Positions 1-9,971 of a stretch of 17,753 nucleotides of DNA are shown here, piece by piece (the first letter of the stretch is position 1; the number at the start of each line of letters is the position of its first letter). The DNA is from an uncultured Actinomycetes bacterium (GTDB taxonomy: Bacteria; Actinomycetota; Acidimicrobiia; Acidimicrobiales; Acidimicrobilacustridaceae). The DNA is taken from positions 1 through 17,753 of the forward strand of contig CALBSE010000065.1 in the NCBI GenBank assembly GCA_937927725.1, read 5' to 3'. The notes under the pieces were generated by a model. It saw only the letters and a program-made list of their open reading frames with translations, ran no database searches and was not told where the DNA came from. The position numbers and the translations under genes are program-made.

Positions 1-197
1 TGCGTTGCGGCGATTGCACGAGCGACCTGACCTTCACCGGTGCCAACTTCGAGCACGCGCTCAAAGCCTGCGGTCCATTCGAGAATCAGCGGAATGATTT
101 GCTCGGTGTATTCGGGATCAACGCCGTCAGTGAATTCACGCTGCCACCAGTCGGCATGCGCTTCCCACAACTGGGCATTGGCATCAGGTTCAGACAC
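1..197 (-). CDS. class I SAM-dependent methyltransferase, N-terminal part (cut by window edge)
   Basis: About 65 residues are visible, reading leftward off the window. The visible end contains a glycine-rich SAM-binding motif I (VLEVGTGEGQVAR) at about residues 47-59, preceded by a Trp-rich N-terminal helix region (HADWWQREF). This is the usual start of a Rossmann-fold methyltransferase; the substrate cannot be told. The start is taken as the GTG at 195-197, because an in-frame stop (the uvrC TGA at 210-212) lies only four codons upstream, and a GGAG Shine-Dalgarno sequence sits five bases before the GTG. The gene follows uvrC by 12 bases on the same strand, so it is probably co-transcribed and translationally coupled to uvrC. 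The family call is firm, but the exact function is unknown. Confidence 0.8.
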   Translation of the reverse strand, partial: MSEPDANAQLWEAHADWWQREFTDGVDPEYTEQIIPLILEWTAGFERVLEVGTGEGQVARAIAAT

Positions 198-209
198 AAC
201 GACTCCGAT

Positions 210-2087
210 TCAGCGCGGATCTCGACGAGAAGGAACATGGATCTTGTCCCAAACCGCTTGGCCAACCGAATCGGGTAGCCACGGAAGGGCCTTGAGTTCC
301 TCTTCGGTCGCCCGTTTCACTGCCGTCACTCCCCCAAGTTCTTTGATGAGACGCGTTCGACGGGCCTCGCCAAGACCGGGGATATCGTCGAGCACCGACT
401 TCGTCATGCGTTTGCCACGAAGTTCGCGGTGGAAAGAAATGGCGAAACGGTGAGCTTCGTCACGAATGCGTTGCAGCAGATACAGCGCTTCGCTTCCGCG
501 CGGAACTTCCACCGGCTCGGAACGATGCGGCAGATAGACCTCTTCGAATCGCTTTGCCAGTGACGCAACGGGAATTTCTTCTTCAAGTCCGAGTTCCTCA
601 AGCACTTTCACCGCAACGCCGAGTTGACCCTTGCCACCGTCGACCAGAAGCAACTGCGGCGGATAGGCAAACTTCCCCGACCGTTCCGCGACCGGTTTGC
701 TGCGCTCTTCGAGATAGGCGGTGAGTCGGCGCGTGAGCACTTCCTCCATGGCTGCGAAGTCATCGTTGCCTTGGTTGCTCTTGATCTTGAAGCGGCGATA
801 TTCACGCTTGTTCGGCAGGCCGTCTTCCATGACCACCATCGAGCCGACGTAGTCGCTGCCTTGAATGTGGCTCATGTCGTAACACTCGATGCGCAGCGGA
901 GCTTCCGGCAGGCCTAAGTGCTCTTGCAGATCATTAAGGGCGCGTGCCCGACTGTTGTGATCGGCGGCGCGCTTCAACCGGTGACGAGAGAATTCTTCGG
1001 TGGCGTTCTTTGTCACCGTCGCCATGAGTTCGCGCTTATCGCCACGATGCGGAATACGAACATTGACTTTCGAACCACGCTGCGAGCTCAAGAACTCTTC
1101 GTACAGACCTGGGTTCGCGCTTTCGAACGGAACCAGCACCTCTTTGGGAACCCCGAGGGGCGGTGGATCGCCATAGAGACGTTCAAGAATGCAGTCGACA
1201 AGTTCGCTATCGGAAAGATCTTCTTTTCGATCGAGCACATAGCCCTTACGACCGACCACGCGACCTTTGCGAACGAAAAATACCTGCACTGATGCTTCGA
1301 GTTCATCGCCGGCAAGACCAACAACGTCGAGGTCTTCGTCTCTTTCCAGAACCATCTGCTGACGTTCAATGACTTTGCGAACAGCACCGAGGCGATCACG
1401 GAGTCGAGCGGCACGCTCAAACTCGAGTTCATCGCTGGCGAGTTGCATCTCGACTTCGAGACGAGAAATCACCTCATCGGTGTCGCCATCAAGGAAACGA
1501 ATGAGATCGCGAACGAGTTCGTCGTACTTCTCGGTTGTGATCTCCCCCACACACGGTCCACTGCACTTTTCGATGTGGAACAACAAACACGGTCGACCGA
1601 GTTTTGAATGGCGGGACAACTTCGTGTCTGAACACGTACGCACGGGGAATGTGCGCAGCAACTGATCGAGGGTTTCGCGGATGGCCCACGCAGCAGCATA
1701 GGGACCGAAGTAGCGCGTGCCTTTGCGCTTGTCGCCACGCATCACCGTGGCTCGGGGCCAGTCGTCGTCAACCGTCACCGCCAAGAACGGATAGCTCTTG
1801 TCGTCACGAAGATCGATATTGAACCGGGGCTCGTGCTGTTTGATCAGGCTGTACTCGAGCATGAGCGCTTCGAGCTCATTGCGAACCTGGATCCACTCGA
1901 CCGTTTCGGCCGTGGCCACCATCTGGGCGGTGCGGGGCGCGAGGTGGACCGGATCTTGGAAATAGTTCGACAGGCGAGACCGAAGGCTCTTGGCCTTGCC
2001 CACGTAAATAACGCGACCGTTGACGTCCTTGAACTGATACGAGCCGGGCTCGTCGGGAATCGTGCCGGCCGGCGGTCGCTGCACCAT
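210..2087 (-). CDS. uvrC: UvrABC system protein C (excision nuclease subunit)
   Basis: UvrC makes the 3' and 5' incisions at a lesion marked by UvrA and UvrB. The 625-residue product has the expected order: an N-terminal GIY-YIG nuclease (about residues 10-90, with a GSY variant of the first motif and VIYVGKAK after it), a Cys-rich segment (CLLFHIEKCSGPC), a UVR helix pair for UvrB contact (about 205-245), the RNase H-like nuclease with Asp in CYDMSH, in NDDF and in LLLVDGGKGQ and His in DEAHRF (the known catalytic set), and a C-terminal helix-hairpin-helix (DIPGLGEARRTRL). The start is set at ATG 2085-2087. An ATG 24 codons upstream lies across a hairpin and would add residues with no family match. 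A TACGAT box ends 7 bases before the ATG, and there is no clear Shine-Dalgarno sequence, so a leaderless mRNA is likely. Confidence 0.97.
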   Translation of the reverse strand: MVQRPPAGTIPDEPGSYQFKDVNGRVIYVGKAKSLRSRLSNYFQDPVHLAPRTAQMVATAETVEWIQVRNELEALMLEYSLIKQHEPRFNIDLRDDKSYPFLAVTVDDDWPRATVMRGDKRKGTRYFGPYAAAWAIRETLDQLLRTFPVRTCSDTKLSRHSKLGRPCLLFHIEKCSGPCVGEITTEKYDELVRDLIRFLDGDTDEVISRLEVEMQLASDELEFERAARLRDRLGAVRKVIERQQMVLERDEDLDVVGLAGDELEASVQVFFVRKGRVVGRKGYVLDRKEDLSDSELVDCILERLYGDPPPLGVPKEVLVPFESANPGLYEEFLSSQRGSKVNVRIPHRGDKRELMATVTKNATEEFSRHRLKRAADHNSRARALNDLQEHLGLPEAPLRIECYDMSHIQGSDYVGSMVVMEDGLPNKREYRRFKIKSNQGNDDFAAMEEVLTRRLTAYLEERSKPVAERSGKFAYPPQLLLVDGGKGQLGVAVKVLEELGLEEEIPVASLAKRFEEVYLPHRSEPVEVPRGSEALYLLQRIRDEAHRFAISFHRELRGKRMTKSVLDDIPGLGEARRTRLIKELGGVTAVKRATEEELKALPWLPDSVGQAVWDKIHVPSRRDPR

Positions 2088-2094
2088 TCCCACG

Positions 2095-2100
2095 ATCGTA
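2095..2100 (-). promoter_or_regulatory. probable -10 box of a leaderless uvrC promoter
   Basis: On the minus strand the hexamer TACGAT (TANNNT form) is followed by seven bases and then the uvrC ATG. That spacing places the transcription start at or next to the start codon. No recognisable -35 box lies 16-18 bases upstream. The same arrangement precedes uvrA, uvrB and coaE in this window, which strengthens the call. It is an inference from sequence only. Confidence 0.5.
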
Positions 2101-2125
2101 TGGCCGAGTGGGCCTGATGCGAGAC

Positions 2126-2162
2126 GCGAATGTGGCCCGGAACGAATCCCGGGCCACATCGC
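2126..2162 (-). terminator. strong GC-rich hairpin between the unknown membrane protein gene and uvrC
   Basis: The arms ATGTGGCCCGG (2130-2140) and CCGGGCCACAT (2149-2159) pair perfectly over 11 bp around an 8-base loop. A further GCG/CGC extends the stem past one bulged A at 2129. The hairpin lies 21 bases after the stop of the upstream minus-strand gene and about 26 bases before the uvrC -10 box. It most likely ends transcription of the upstream gene. There is no T-run after it, so it is a non-canonical terminator of the kind often seen in high-GC Gram-positives. Confidence 0.6.
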
Positions 2163-2182
2163 TAAAACTCAGAATCAAAGGT

Positions 2183-2767
2183 TCAACTACCCATCGACTC
2201 CATGAAAAGTGAGTTGCACTTCGCATCGATCGAGCCATCGGGAAGGATCGGGTCACATCCGACACGCTCCGATCGGACTGCGTGGGCATCGAATGTCCCA
2301 CCATCGGCGAGATCGACCGGGACAAAACCGATGTACTGGTAGAGATAACCAATCACCGAGCCACCGCCCTTCTGGGCGAATACCGGAAGTCGTCCCTCAA
2401 CTTTTTGGTACGCCGCCAACAGCGACGAAGCGTCCGAGCCCATAGGAACCCAGCCCTGGACTGGCTCTCCCGCATAGGGATGCTTCTCGTCCATAGGAAC
2501 CCAGCCCGAGGCGACATTGGCTTCGAGTTCTGCCTGCGCAGCACGAAGAACATCAGCTGATGGCGCATCGGAAACCGCTGGTCCGGAACCGTCGGTCGCA
2601 CCGGCGGAGGTCGTCTTCATCACTGCAAGCCCAGCAATCGCGAGGAAAGCGACCATCAGACCTGCGACTTTCACACCGCGTGCAACAGAGTTGGACGAGT
2701 GGCGAGATTCGCCAGTCTCTGGGTTCTCTCGCGATTTTCTGCATTCCTCGACTTCGGAATTCTTCAC
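2183..2767 (-). CDS. unrecognised membrane-anchored protein with GWVPM repeats
   Basis: I do not recognise a family. From the chosen GTG (2765-2767) the product is 194 residues: a charged N-terminal segment of about 30 residues, one hydrophobic helix (about residues 31-50, VAGLMVAFLAIAGLAV), then a probably extracytoplasmic Ala/Ser/Gly-rich linker and a compact C-terminal region. That region has two GWVPM motifs 17 residues apart, an aromatic stretch (GYLYQYIGFVPV) and two cysteines (VGCDP and AKCNS) that could form a disulfide. The reading frame stays open to an ATG at 2893, but a near-consensus promoter at 2829-2857 makes a start downstream of it likely. The GTG at 2767 has a purine-rich GGCGGA sequence four bases before it; GTGs at 2782 and 2794 are alternatives. 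The gene is monocistronic, with a hairpin after it, and is divergent from nadA. The single-pass topology with the C-terminus outside is an inference. Confidence 0.7.
   Translation of the reverse strand: MKNSEVEECRKSRENPETGESRHSSNSVARGVKVAGLMVAFLAIAGLAVMKTTSAGATDGSGPAVSDAPSADVLRAAQAELEANVASGWVPMDEKHPYAGEPVQGWVPMGSDASSLLAAYQKVEGRLPVFAQKGGGSVIGYLYQYIGFVPVDLADGGTFDAHAVRSERVGCDPILPDGSIDAKCNSLFMESMGS
2440..2507 (-). repeat. 17-bp in-frame direct repeat coding for GWVPM
   Basis: The 17-base string ccataggaacccagccc occurs at 2440-2456 and again at 2491-2507, exactly 51 bases (17 codons) apart. Both copies are read in the same frame of the minus-strand gene and encode Gly-Trp-Val-Pro-Met. The exact identity at DNA level suggests a recent internal duplication or conversion, or strong codon constraint. 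Confidence 0.85.
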
Positions 2768-2828
2768 TTTTCCGCCTTTCACATGTCCTGTGACATCGCA
2801 CCGACCGCCGCAGTCGGACGCGGTTTGA

Positions 2829-2857
2829 ATCCTAAGTACACCCCCCCCCTTCGTCAA
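2829..2857 (-). promoter_or_regulatory. near-consensus housekeeping promoter with a G9 spacer run
   Basis: On the minus strand TTGACG (complement of 2852-2857) is followed by exactly 17 bases and then TAGGAT (complement of 2829-2834). This is an almost perfect primary-sigma promoter. It points at the unknown membrane protein gene and predicts a leader of roughly 55 bases before the GTG at 2767. Nine consecutive G residues (C9 on the plus strand, 2841-2849) lie inside the spacer, so any change in run length would alter the box spacing. Confidence 0.7.
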
Positions 2858-2909
2858 TGGATTGAGGAGGCGGAATCTCCGATCCCGTGTCATTGGCCAC
2901 CCATACCCC

Positions 2910-2915
2910 TACACT
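2910..2915 (+). promoter_or_regulatory. possible -10 box upstream of nadA
   Basis: TACACT fits the TANNNT form and lies about 130 bases before the chosen nadA start, in the region between the divergent promoter and the gene. The best sequence at -35 distance (GTGTCA, 17 bases upstream) is weak. Apart from this box and the divergent promoter I see nothing definite in 2768-3043. I saw no recognisable riboswitch or long palindrome. Confidence 0.25.
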
Positions 2916-3043
2916 GTCCAAGCCGGCCTGGTATCCGGCGACATATCGAGACCCGAGGCCGACAACCCCGTGGCGTGGCGACCAGGCTGCCCCCACCGGC
3001 CACTCATCGGATCTCCCCGTCCTTTCAGGGAGTGCACCACAAC

Positions 3044-4165
3044 ATGCTTCGCCTCCAACTACCGCTCGGTGAGCGATACACAGACGCCACACCGGGCGAA
3101 CTCGCGCAGCGAATCGCTGCAGCGAAGGCCACGCTCGGCGACCGGGTCTTCATCCTCGGCCATCACTACCAGCGAGACGAGGTCATGGAATGGGCCGATG
3201 CTCGGGGTGACTCTTTTCGCCTTTCGGTGCTGGCTCAGGAACAACCGCAGGCCGACTACATCATCTTCTGCGGCGTGCACTTCATGGCCGAGTCAGCTGA
3301 CATCCTCACCGGCGACCACCAGGCCGTGATCCTCCCCGATCTCAACGCCGGCTGCTCGATGGCCGATATGGCCGATCTCGAAGAAGTCACCGAAGCGTGG
3401 GAAACCCTCGCCGCCACGACCGACATTTCGAAGGTCATCCCGATCACCTACATGAACTCTTCGGCCGCCCTGAAGGCCTTCGTTGGCGAACACGGCGGCG
3501 CGGTGTGCACGTCATCGAATGCCCGAGCCGTTCTCGAATGGGCGCTCTCACTTGGCGATCGTGCCGAAGACGGAGCCGGCGGCGAGCAGGTCCTGTTCTT
3601 CCCCGATCAACACCTCGGCCGTAACACCGCGATTGGTTTGGGCTTCTCCCCCGACGAAATGCGCGTCTGGGATCCGCGGCGCGAGCACGGCGGTCTCACC
3701 GAAGCCGATGTCAAAGAATCCACCTTCCTTCTGTGGAAGGGCCATTGCTCGGTGCATCAGCGGTTCCGCCCCGAACACATCGCGGCGTTCCGTGAAGCCA
3801 ACCCCGACGGCATCGTGGTGACACATCCCGAATGCGCGCACGATGTCTGCGAGCTCGCCGATCAGGTTGGATCTACCGACTTCATCATCCGTGCCGTTGA
3901 GAACGCACCCGTTGGCGCGGTCATTGGCGTCGGCACCGAGATCCACCTCATCAATCGCCTGAACAACGAAACGCCAGACAGAACGGTGGTCTCGCTTGAT
4001 CCGCTTGTGTGCCCATGTTCGACGATGTTCCGCATCGACGCGCAGCATTTGTGCTGGGTGCTCGAGAACTTGGTGAACGACAAGGTCGTCAACCGCATCA
4101 CCGTCGACCCCGACACGACTCAGTGGGCCAAGGTCGCGCTCGACCGCATGCTGCAAATCACCTGA
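3044..4165 (+). CDS. nadA: quinolinate synthase A
   Basis: NadA condenses iminoaspartate with dihydroxyacetone phosphate to quinolinate in de novo NAD synthesis, using a [4Fe-4S] cluster. The 373-residue product shows the family hallmarks: GHHYQRDEVMEWADARGDS near the N-terminus, YMNSSAALKA, SSNA, LFFPDQHLGRNT, and cluster cysteines at C104 (AGCSMADMA), C264 (THPECAHD) and C323 or C325 (LVCPCSTM). The start is taken at ATG 3044. The frame is open far upstream, but that part lacks family sequence. A GTG at 3032 is an alternative, since AGGGAG sits closer to it than the ideal distance from the ATG. The gene stands alone, without nadB or nadC beside it in this window. It is divergent from the unknown membrane protein gene and convergent with uvrA. 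Confidence 0.96.
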   Translation: MLRLQLPLGERYTDATPGELAQRIAAAKATLGDRVFILGHHYQRDEVMEWADARGDSFRLSVLAQEQPQADYIIFCGVHFMAESADILTGDHQAVILPDLNAGCSMADMADLEEVTEAWETLAATTDISKVIPITYMNSSAALKAFVGEHGGAVCTSSNARAVLEWALSLGDRAEDGAGGEQVLFFPDQHLGRNTAIGLGFSPDEMRVWDPRREHGGLTEADVKESTFLLWKGHCSVHQRFRPEHIAAFREANPDGIVVTHPECAHDVCELADQVGSTDFIIRAVENAPVGAVIGVGTEIHLINRLNNETPDRTVVSLDPLVCPCSTMFRIDAQHLCWVLENLVNDKVVNRITVDPDTTQWAKVALDRMLQIT

Positions 4166-4180
4166 GCAAATCTTTGCTCA
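4163..4180. terminator. bidirectional hairpin between nadA and uvrA
   Basis: TGAGCAAA and TTTGCTCA form a perfect 8-bp inverted repeat around a 2-base centre. The left arm begins with the nadA stop codon itself (TGA 4163-4165), and the uvrA stop lies 12 bases beyond the right arm. The symmetric structure between two converging genes suggests that it serves both. The stem is short and only moderately GC-rich, and it is not followed by a long T-run. Confidence 0.5.
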
Positions 4181-4192
4181 GCGCGTTGTTCG

Positions 4193-7039
<2,847 letters not shown>

Positions 7040-7045
7040 GGCGGG

Positions 7046-7051
7046 AGCCTA
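7046..7051 (-). promoter_or_regulatory. probable -10 box of a leaderless uvrA promoter
   Basis: On the minus strand TAGGCT is followed by six bases and the uvrA GTG. It lies inside the 50-base uvrB-uvrA gap, so uvrA could be transcribed independently of uvrB. No consensus -35 box is present at the right distance. Confidence 0.45.
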
Positions 7052-7089
7052 CTGTCGCTCCCAATCAGAACGATGCTCGAAGCAGGAGT

Positions 7090-9105
7090 TCAGCCCACTT
7101 CGCGAAGTTCTCGACGCAGTTCCTTGATTTCGTCTCGGAGTCGAGCTGCGTATTCGAATCGAAGGTCGGCCGCGGCTTCCTTCATCTCTTCCTCGAGGGT
7201 GAGCACCAAACGACCGAGTTCATCGGCCGGCAATTCAGCGAGATTTGATCGCACCTTGTCGCGAGCAGTTGATCGTTTGCCATTCCCGGGAACCGGAGCG
7301 CCTGAGGTGCCTCGGAGTGTCGCCAGAATGTCGGTGACGGCCTTGCGAATAGTTTGCGGATTGATGCCGTGTTCTTTGTTGTAGGCCTCTTGCAAACCTC
7401 GACGACGATTCGTTTCCGAAATTGCTCGCTGCATTGAGTCGGTGATCTTGTCGGCATACATGATGACTTGACCATCGACATTTCGGGCCGCACGACCAAT
7501 TGTCTGCACAAGTGCAGTCTCGGAGCGAAGGAAACCTTCCTTATCGGCATCGAGAATGGCGACAAGTGACACCTCGGGAAGATCGAGACCCTCACGAAGC
7601 AGGTTGATGCCGATCAAGACGTCGAATTCACCGAGGCGAAGGTCACGAAGGATTTCAATGCGCTCAATGGTGTCGACCTCGCTATGGAGGTAACGAACCT
7701 TCACGCCGAGCTCGAGCAAATAGTCGGTGAGATCCTCGGACATCTTCTTGGTCAGCGTCGTGACCAGCACGCGGTCGCCATTAGTGACGCGCTTATTGAT
7801 TTGTTCAATGAGGTCGTCGATCTGCCCCTTCGTGGGCTTGACCACGATCTCGGGGTCGACAAGGCCGGTCGGGCGTACGACCTGCTCGACAATCGCCGAG
7901 GAGTTCTCCAGTTCGAATGGCCCCGGCGTTGCCGAAAGGAACACGACCTGACCAATGCGGCCCATGACCTCGTCGAAGGTGAGTGGGCGATTGTCTGCTG
8001 CCGAAGGAAGGCGGAAACCGTGTTCGATGAGGGTCTGTTTGCGAGAGCGATCGCCGGCGTACTGGCCACGCACCTGCGGAACGGCTTGGTGGCTTTCATC
8101 CATGACGACGAGAAAATCGTCGGGGAAATAGTCAAGAAGCGTGTACGGCGCTTCGCCTGGTTCACGACCATCGATATGGGCCGAGTAGTTCTCGATGCCG
8201 TTACAAAACCCGAGTTCCGCCATCATCTCGAGGTCGTACTGGGTGCGCATACGCAAACGCTGCGCTTCAAGCAGTTTGTTTTCGCCCTCGAATTTTGCCA
8301 GTTGTTGCTGTAGTTCTGCTTCGATGCGCGTCATAGCGATGCGCATGCGTTCATCACTGGCGGCGTAATGCGTTGCCGGAAACACAACGAGTTCTTCGAG
8401 TTCGGTGATCTTCTCGCCGGTAAGTGGGTCGACCACGATGATCCGCTCAATGTCGTCACCAAAGAGTTCGATACGAATCGCGGTTTCGTCATACGCCGGA
8501 TGAATCTCGATGGTGTCGCCACGAACGCGGAACTTTCCGCGAATGAGGTTCATGTCGTTGCGTTCGTATTGCATGTCGACAAGGCGACCAAGAATGGCGC
8601 GCTGCTCGTGAGTTTCGCCCTGACGGATCACCAACATCTGGTCGGCATATTCCGCGGGATTACCGAGGCCGTAGATGCACGACACCGACGCAACCACGAT
8701 CGTGTCTCGGCGAGTCAACAGCGCCGAGGTCGCAGCATGACGTAAACGCTCGATCTCGTCGTTTACGGACGAGTCCTTCTCGATGTAGGTATCCGAGGCC
8801 GGCATGTACGCCTCGGGTTGGTAGTAGTCGTAATAGGAGACGAAGTACTCGACGCGATTCTCGGGGAAAAATTCGCGGAACTCATTCGCCAACTGAGCAG
8901 CCAAGGATTTGTTCGGAGCCATCACCAATGTGGGCCGCTGCAACTTTTCAATCGTCCATGCGATGGTTGCGCTCTTGCCCGAACCAGTAATGCCGAGCAG
9001 CGTTTGGAAACGATTTCCCGCTTCGATGCTCGCCGTCAGTTGCTCGATCGCCTTGGGCTGATCGCCCGCAGGCTGAAAATCAGAAACGAGTCGAAACGGC
9101 GGCAT
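7090..9105 (-). CDS. uvrB: UvrABC system protein B (damage-verifying helicase)
   Basis: UvrB is loaded by UvrA, probes the lesion with its beta-hairpin and recruits UvrC. The 671-residue product has Walker A GITGSGKSA near residue 40 (Ser-Ala in place of the more common Thr-Phe), the YYDYYQPEAY hairpin region, the Walker B-like box DESH, helicase motifs (FLSATPG, GINLLREGLD, QTIGRAARN) and a C-terminal UVR domain (EEEMKEAAADLRFEYAARLRD). The start is ATG 9103-9105, where MPPFRLVSDFQPAGDQP is the standard N-terminus. TAGACT ends six bases before the ATG and there is no Shine-Dalgarno sequence, so the mRNA is probably leaderless. The gene is divergent from dprE2 across 103 bases and is followed by uvrA. 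Confidence 0.98.
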   Translation of the reverse strand: MPPFRLVSDFQPAGDQPKAIEQLTASIEAGNRFQTLLGITGSGKSATIAWTIEKLQRPTLVMAPNKSLAAQLANEFREFFPENRVEYFVSYYDYYQPEAYMPASDTYIEKDSSVNDEIERLRHAATSALLTRRDTIVVASVSCIYGLGNPAEYADQMLVIRQGETHEQRAILGRLVDMQYERNDMNLIRGKFRVRGDTIEIHPAYDETAIRIELFGDDIERIIVVDPLTGEKITELEELVVFPATHYAASDERMRIAMTRIEAELQQQLAKFEGENKLLEAQRLRMRTQYDLEMMAELGFCNGIENYSAHIDGREPGEAPYTLLDYFPDDFLVVMDESHQAVPQVRGQYAGDRSRKQTLIEHGFRLPSAADNRPLTFDEVMGRIGQVVFLSATPGPFELENSSAIVEQVVRPTGLVDPEIVVKPTKGQIDDLIEQINKRVTNGDRVLVTTLTKKMSEDLTDYLLELGVKVRYLHSEVDTIERIEILRDLRLGEFDVLIGINLLREGLDLPEVSLVAILDADKEGFLRSETALVQTIGRAARNVDGQVIMYADKITDSMQRAISETNRRRGLQEAYNKEHGINPQTIRKAVTDILATLRGTSGAPVPGNGKRSTARDKVRSNLAELPADELGRLVLTLEEEMKEAAADLRFEYAARLRDEIKELRRELREVG

Positions 9106-9111
9106 CGGAGG

Positions 9112-9117
9112 AGTCTA
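9112..9117 (-). promoter_or_regulatory. probable -10 box of a leaderless uvrB promoter
   Basis: On the minus strand TAGACT is followed by exactly six bases and the uvrB ATG, which puts the transcription start at the start codon. The bases just before the ATG are pyrimidine-rich (CTCC), the opposite of a Shine-Dalgarno sequence. No good -35 box is seen 17 bases upstream. Confidence 0.5.
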
Positions 9118-9162
9118 CGAAGGCTCGGGACCATTGCTCCCAGCACTTCGGTGGTCGCCGTC

Positions 9163-9168
9163 TAACCT
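9163..9168 (+). promoter_or_regulatory. possible -10 box for the dprE2-ubiA-dprE1 operon
   Basis: TAACCT fits TANNNT and would give a leader of about 35 bases. That leader carries an AGAGGA ribosome-binding site at about 9194-9199, roughly nine bases before the dprE2 ATG. No strong -35 box is visible. It is the best candidate in the 103-base divergent region shared with uvrB. Confidence 0.35.
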
Positions 9169-9208
9169 TGACCGGACGGCCCGTGACCCTGGAAGAGGAA
9201 CGACACAC

Positions 9209-9970
9209 ATGCGCGATGCTTTGGGTTCGGTGCAATCGGTACTAGTTCTCGGTGGAAACTCCGAAATTGCTTTGGCCATCGTCGACCGGCTCGTGGCCAG
9301 TCGCTGCAAGAAGGTCGTTCTCGGCGTTCGCTCCCCCGCCTCGGCAACGACCACCCTCAATCGCCTTCGTTCTGCTGGCGTCGACGCCGACACCATCGTG
9401 TTCGATGCGCTCGACCCCGCTTCTCATGCAAAAGTCATCGACGCTGCCGCCGATCGTATGGGCGACATCGACATGGTCATCCTCGCCTTCGGTGTACTGG
9501 GCGAGCAGTCCGAGTTCAATGCCGACCCCATCGCTGCCGCTCAAGCAGCGAGCGCCAATTATGTCGGCGCAGTGTCGAGTGGCCTCGCTGCAGCAGCCAA
9601 GCTGCGCACGCAGGGCCACGGCACAATCATGGCCATCACCTCCGTCGCCGGTGTTCGTGCTCGTGCCGACAATTTTGTCTACGGCTCAACCAAAGCCGGT
9701 ATGGACGCATTCGCTCAGGGTCTCGGCGATTCGCTCGTTGGAAGTGGCGTTCGCTGCGTTGTTGTTCGACCAGGCTTCGTCCACACCCAAATGACCGAAG
9801 GTTTGAAACCCGCTCCGTTTGCAACAACTCCCGACAAGATCGCCGACGCCGTCATCAACGGTCTGCAGAAGAACAAAGAGATCATCTGGGCACCGCCGAT
9901 CATGTCGATTCTCTTCACGCTGCTTCGTCACCTTCCTCGCCCCATCTGGCGGAAGATCAGCGCTGGGTGA
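9209..9970 (+). CDS. dprE2: decaprenylphosphoryl-2-keto-beta-D-erythro-pentose reductase (SDR family)
   Basis: DprE2 reduces the 2-keto intermediate made by DprE1 to decaprenylphosphoryl-D-arabinose (DPA), the arabinose donor for cell-wall arabinan. The 253-residue product is a short-chain dehydrogenase with the nucleotide-binding turn LGGNSEIALAI (residues 14-24), a conserved AFGVLG, the active-site Ser in ITSVAG, and Tyr158 and Lys162 in YGSTK. It resembles mycobacterial DprE2 along its whole length as I recall that sequence, including the start (DAxGxxQxVLxLGGxSEI), FVYGSTKAG, and a C-terminus with KEIIWAPP and LLRHLPRPIWRK. The ATG at 9209 has an AGAGGA Shine-Dalgarno sequence. It is the first gene of the operon: its TGA is followed by one base and the ubiA ATG. 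Sitting beside ubiA and dprE1 makes the assignment specific rather than a generic SDR. Confidence 0.92.
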   Translation: MRDALGSVQSVLVLGGNSEIALAIVDRLVASRCKKVVLGVRSPASATTTLNRLRSAGVDADTIVFDALDPASHAKVIDAAADRMGDIDMVILAFGVLGEQSEFNADPIAAAQAASANYVGAVSSGLAAAAKLRTQGHGTIMAITSVAGVRARADNFVYGSTKAGMDAFAQGLGDSLVGSGVRCVVVRPGFVHTQMTEGLKPAPFATTPDKIADAVINGLQKNKEIIWAPPIMSILFTLLRHLPRPIWRKISAG

Positions 9971-9971
9971 G

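Noticed and set aside
2088..2159. Upstream ATG extension of uvrC (24 extra codons)
   Set aside because: The extension runs through a strong hairpin and the probable -10 box and has no UvrC-like sequence. ATG 2087 gives the normal N-terminus.
2768..2893. Upstream ATG (2893) as the start of the unknown membrane protein
   Set aside because: It lies upstream of the near-consensus promoter at 2829-2857, so the transcript would not include it unless another promoter exists.
2768..3043. NAD-related riboswitch or NrtR/NiaR operator before nadA
   Set aside because: I found no recognisable aptamer fold or long palindrome. Only a weak 5-bp pairing between CTCCC (3013-3017) and the GGGAG at 3028-3032 was seen, which is too small to call.
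3548..4156. 202-codon open frame on the minus strand
   Set aside because: It is antisense to nadA, which has its cluster cysteines in the real frame. Nothing supports a second gene.
7064..7079. Possible LexA (SOS) box upstream of uvrA: TCGAGC-ATC-GTTCTGA on the minus strand
   Set aside because: The actinobacterial box needs GAAC-N4-GTTC; here one half-site has a mismatch and the spacing is three instead of four. No better match was seen before uvrB or uvrC, so SOS control is not claimed.
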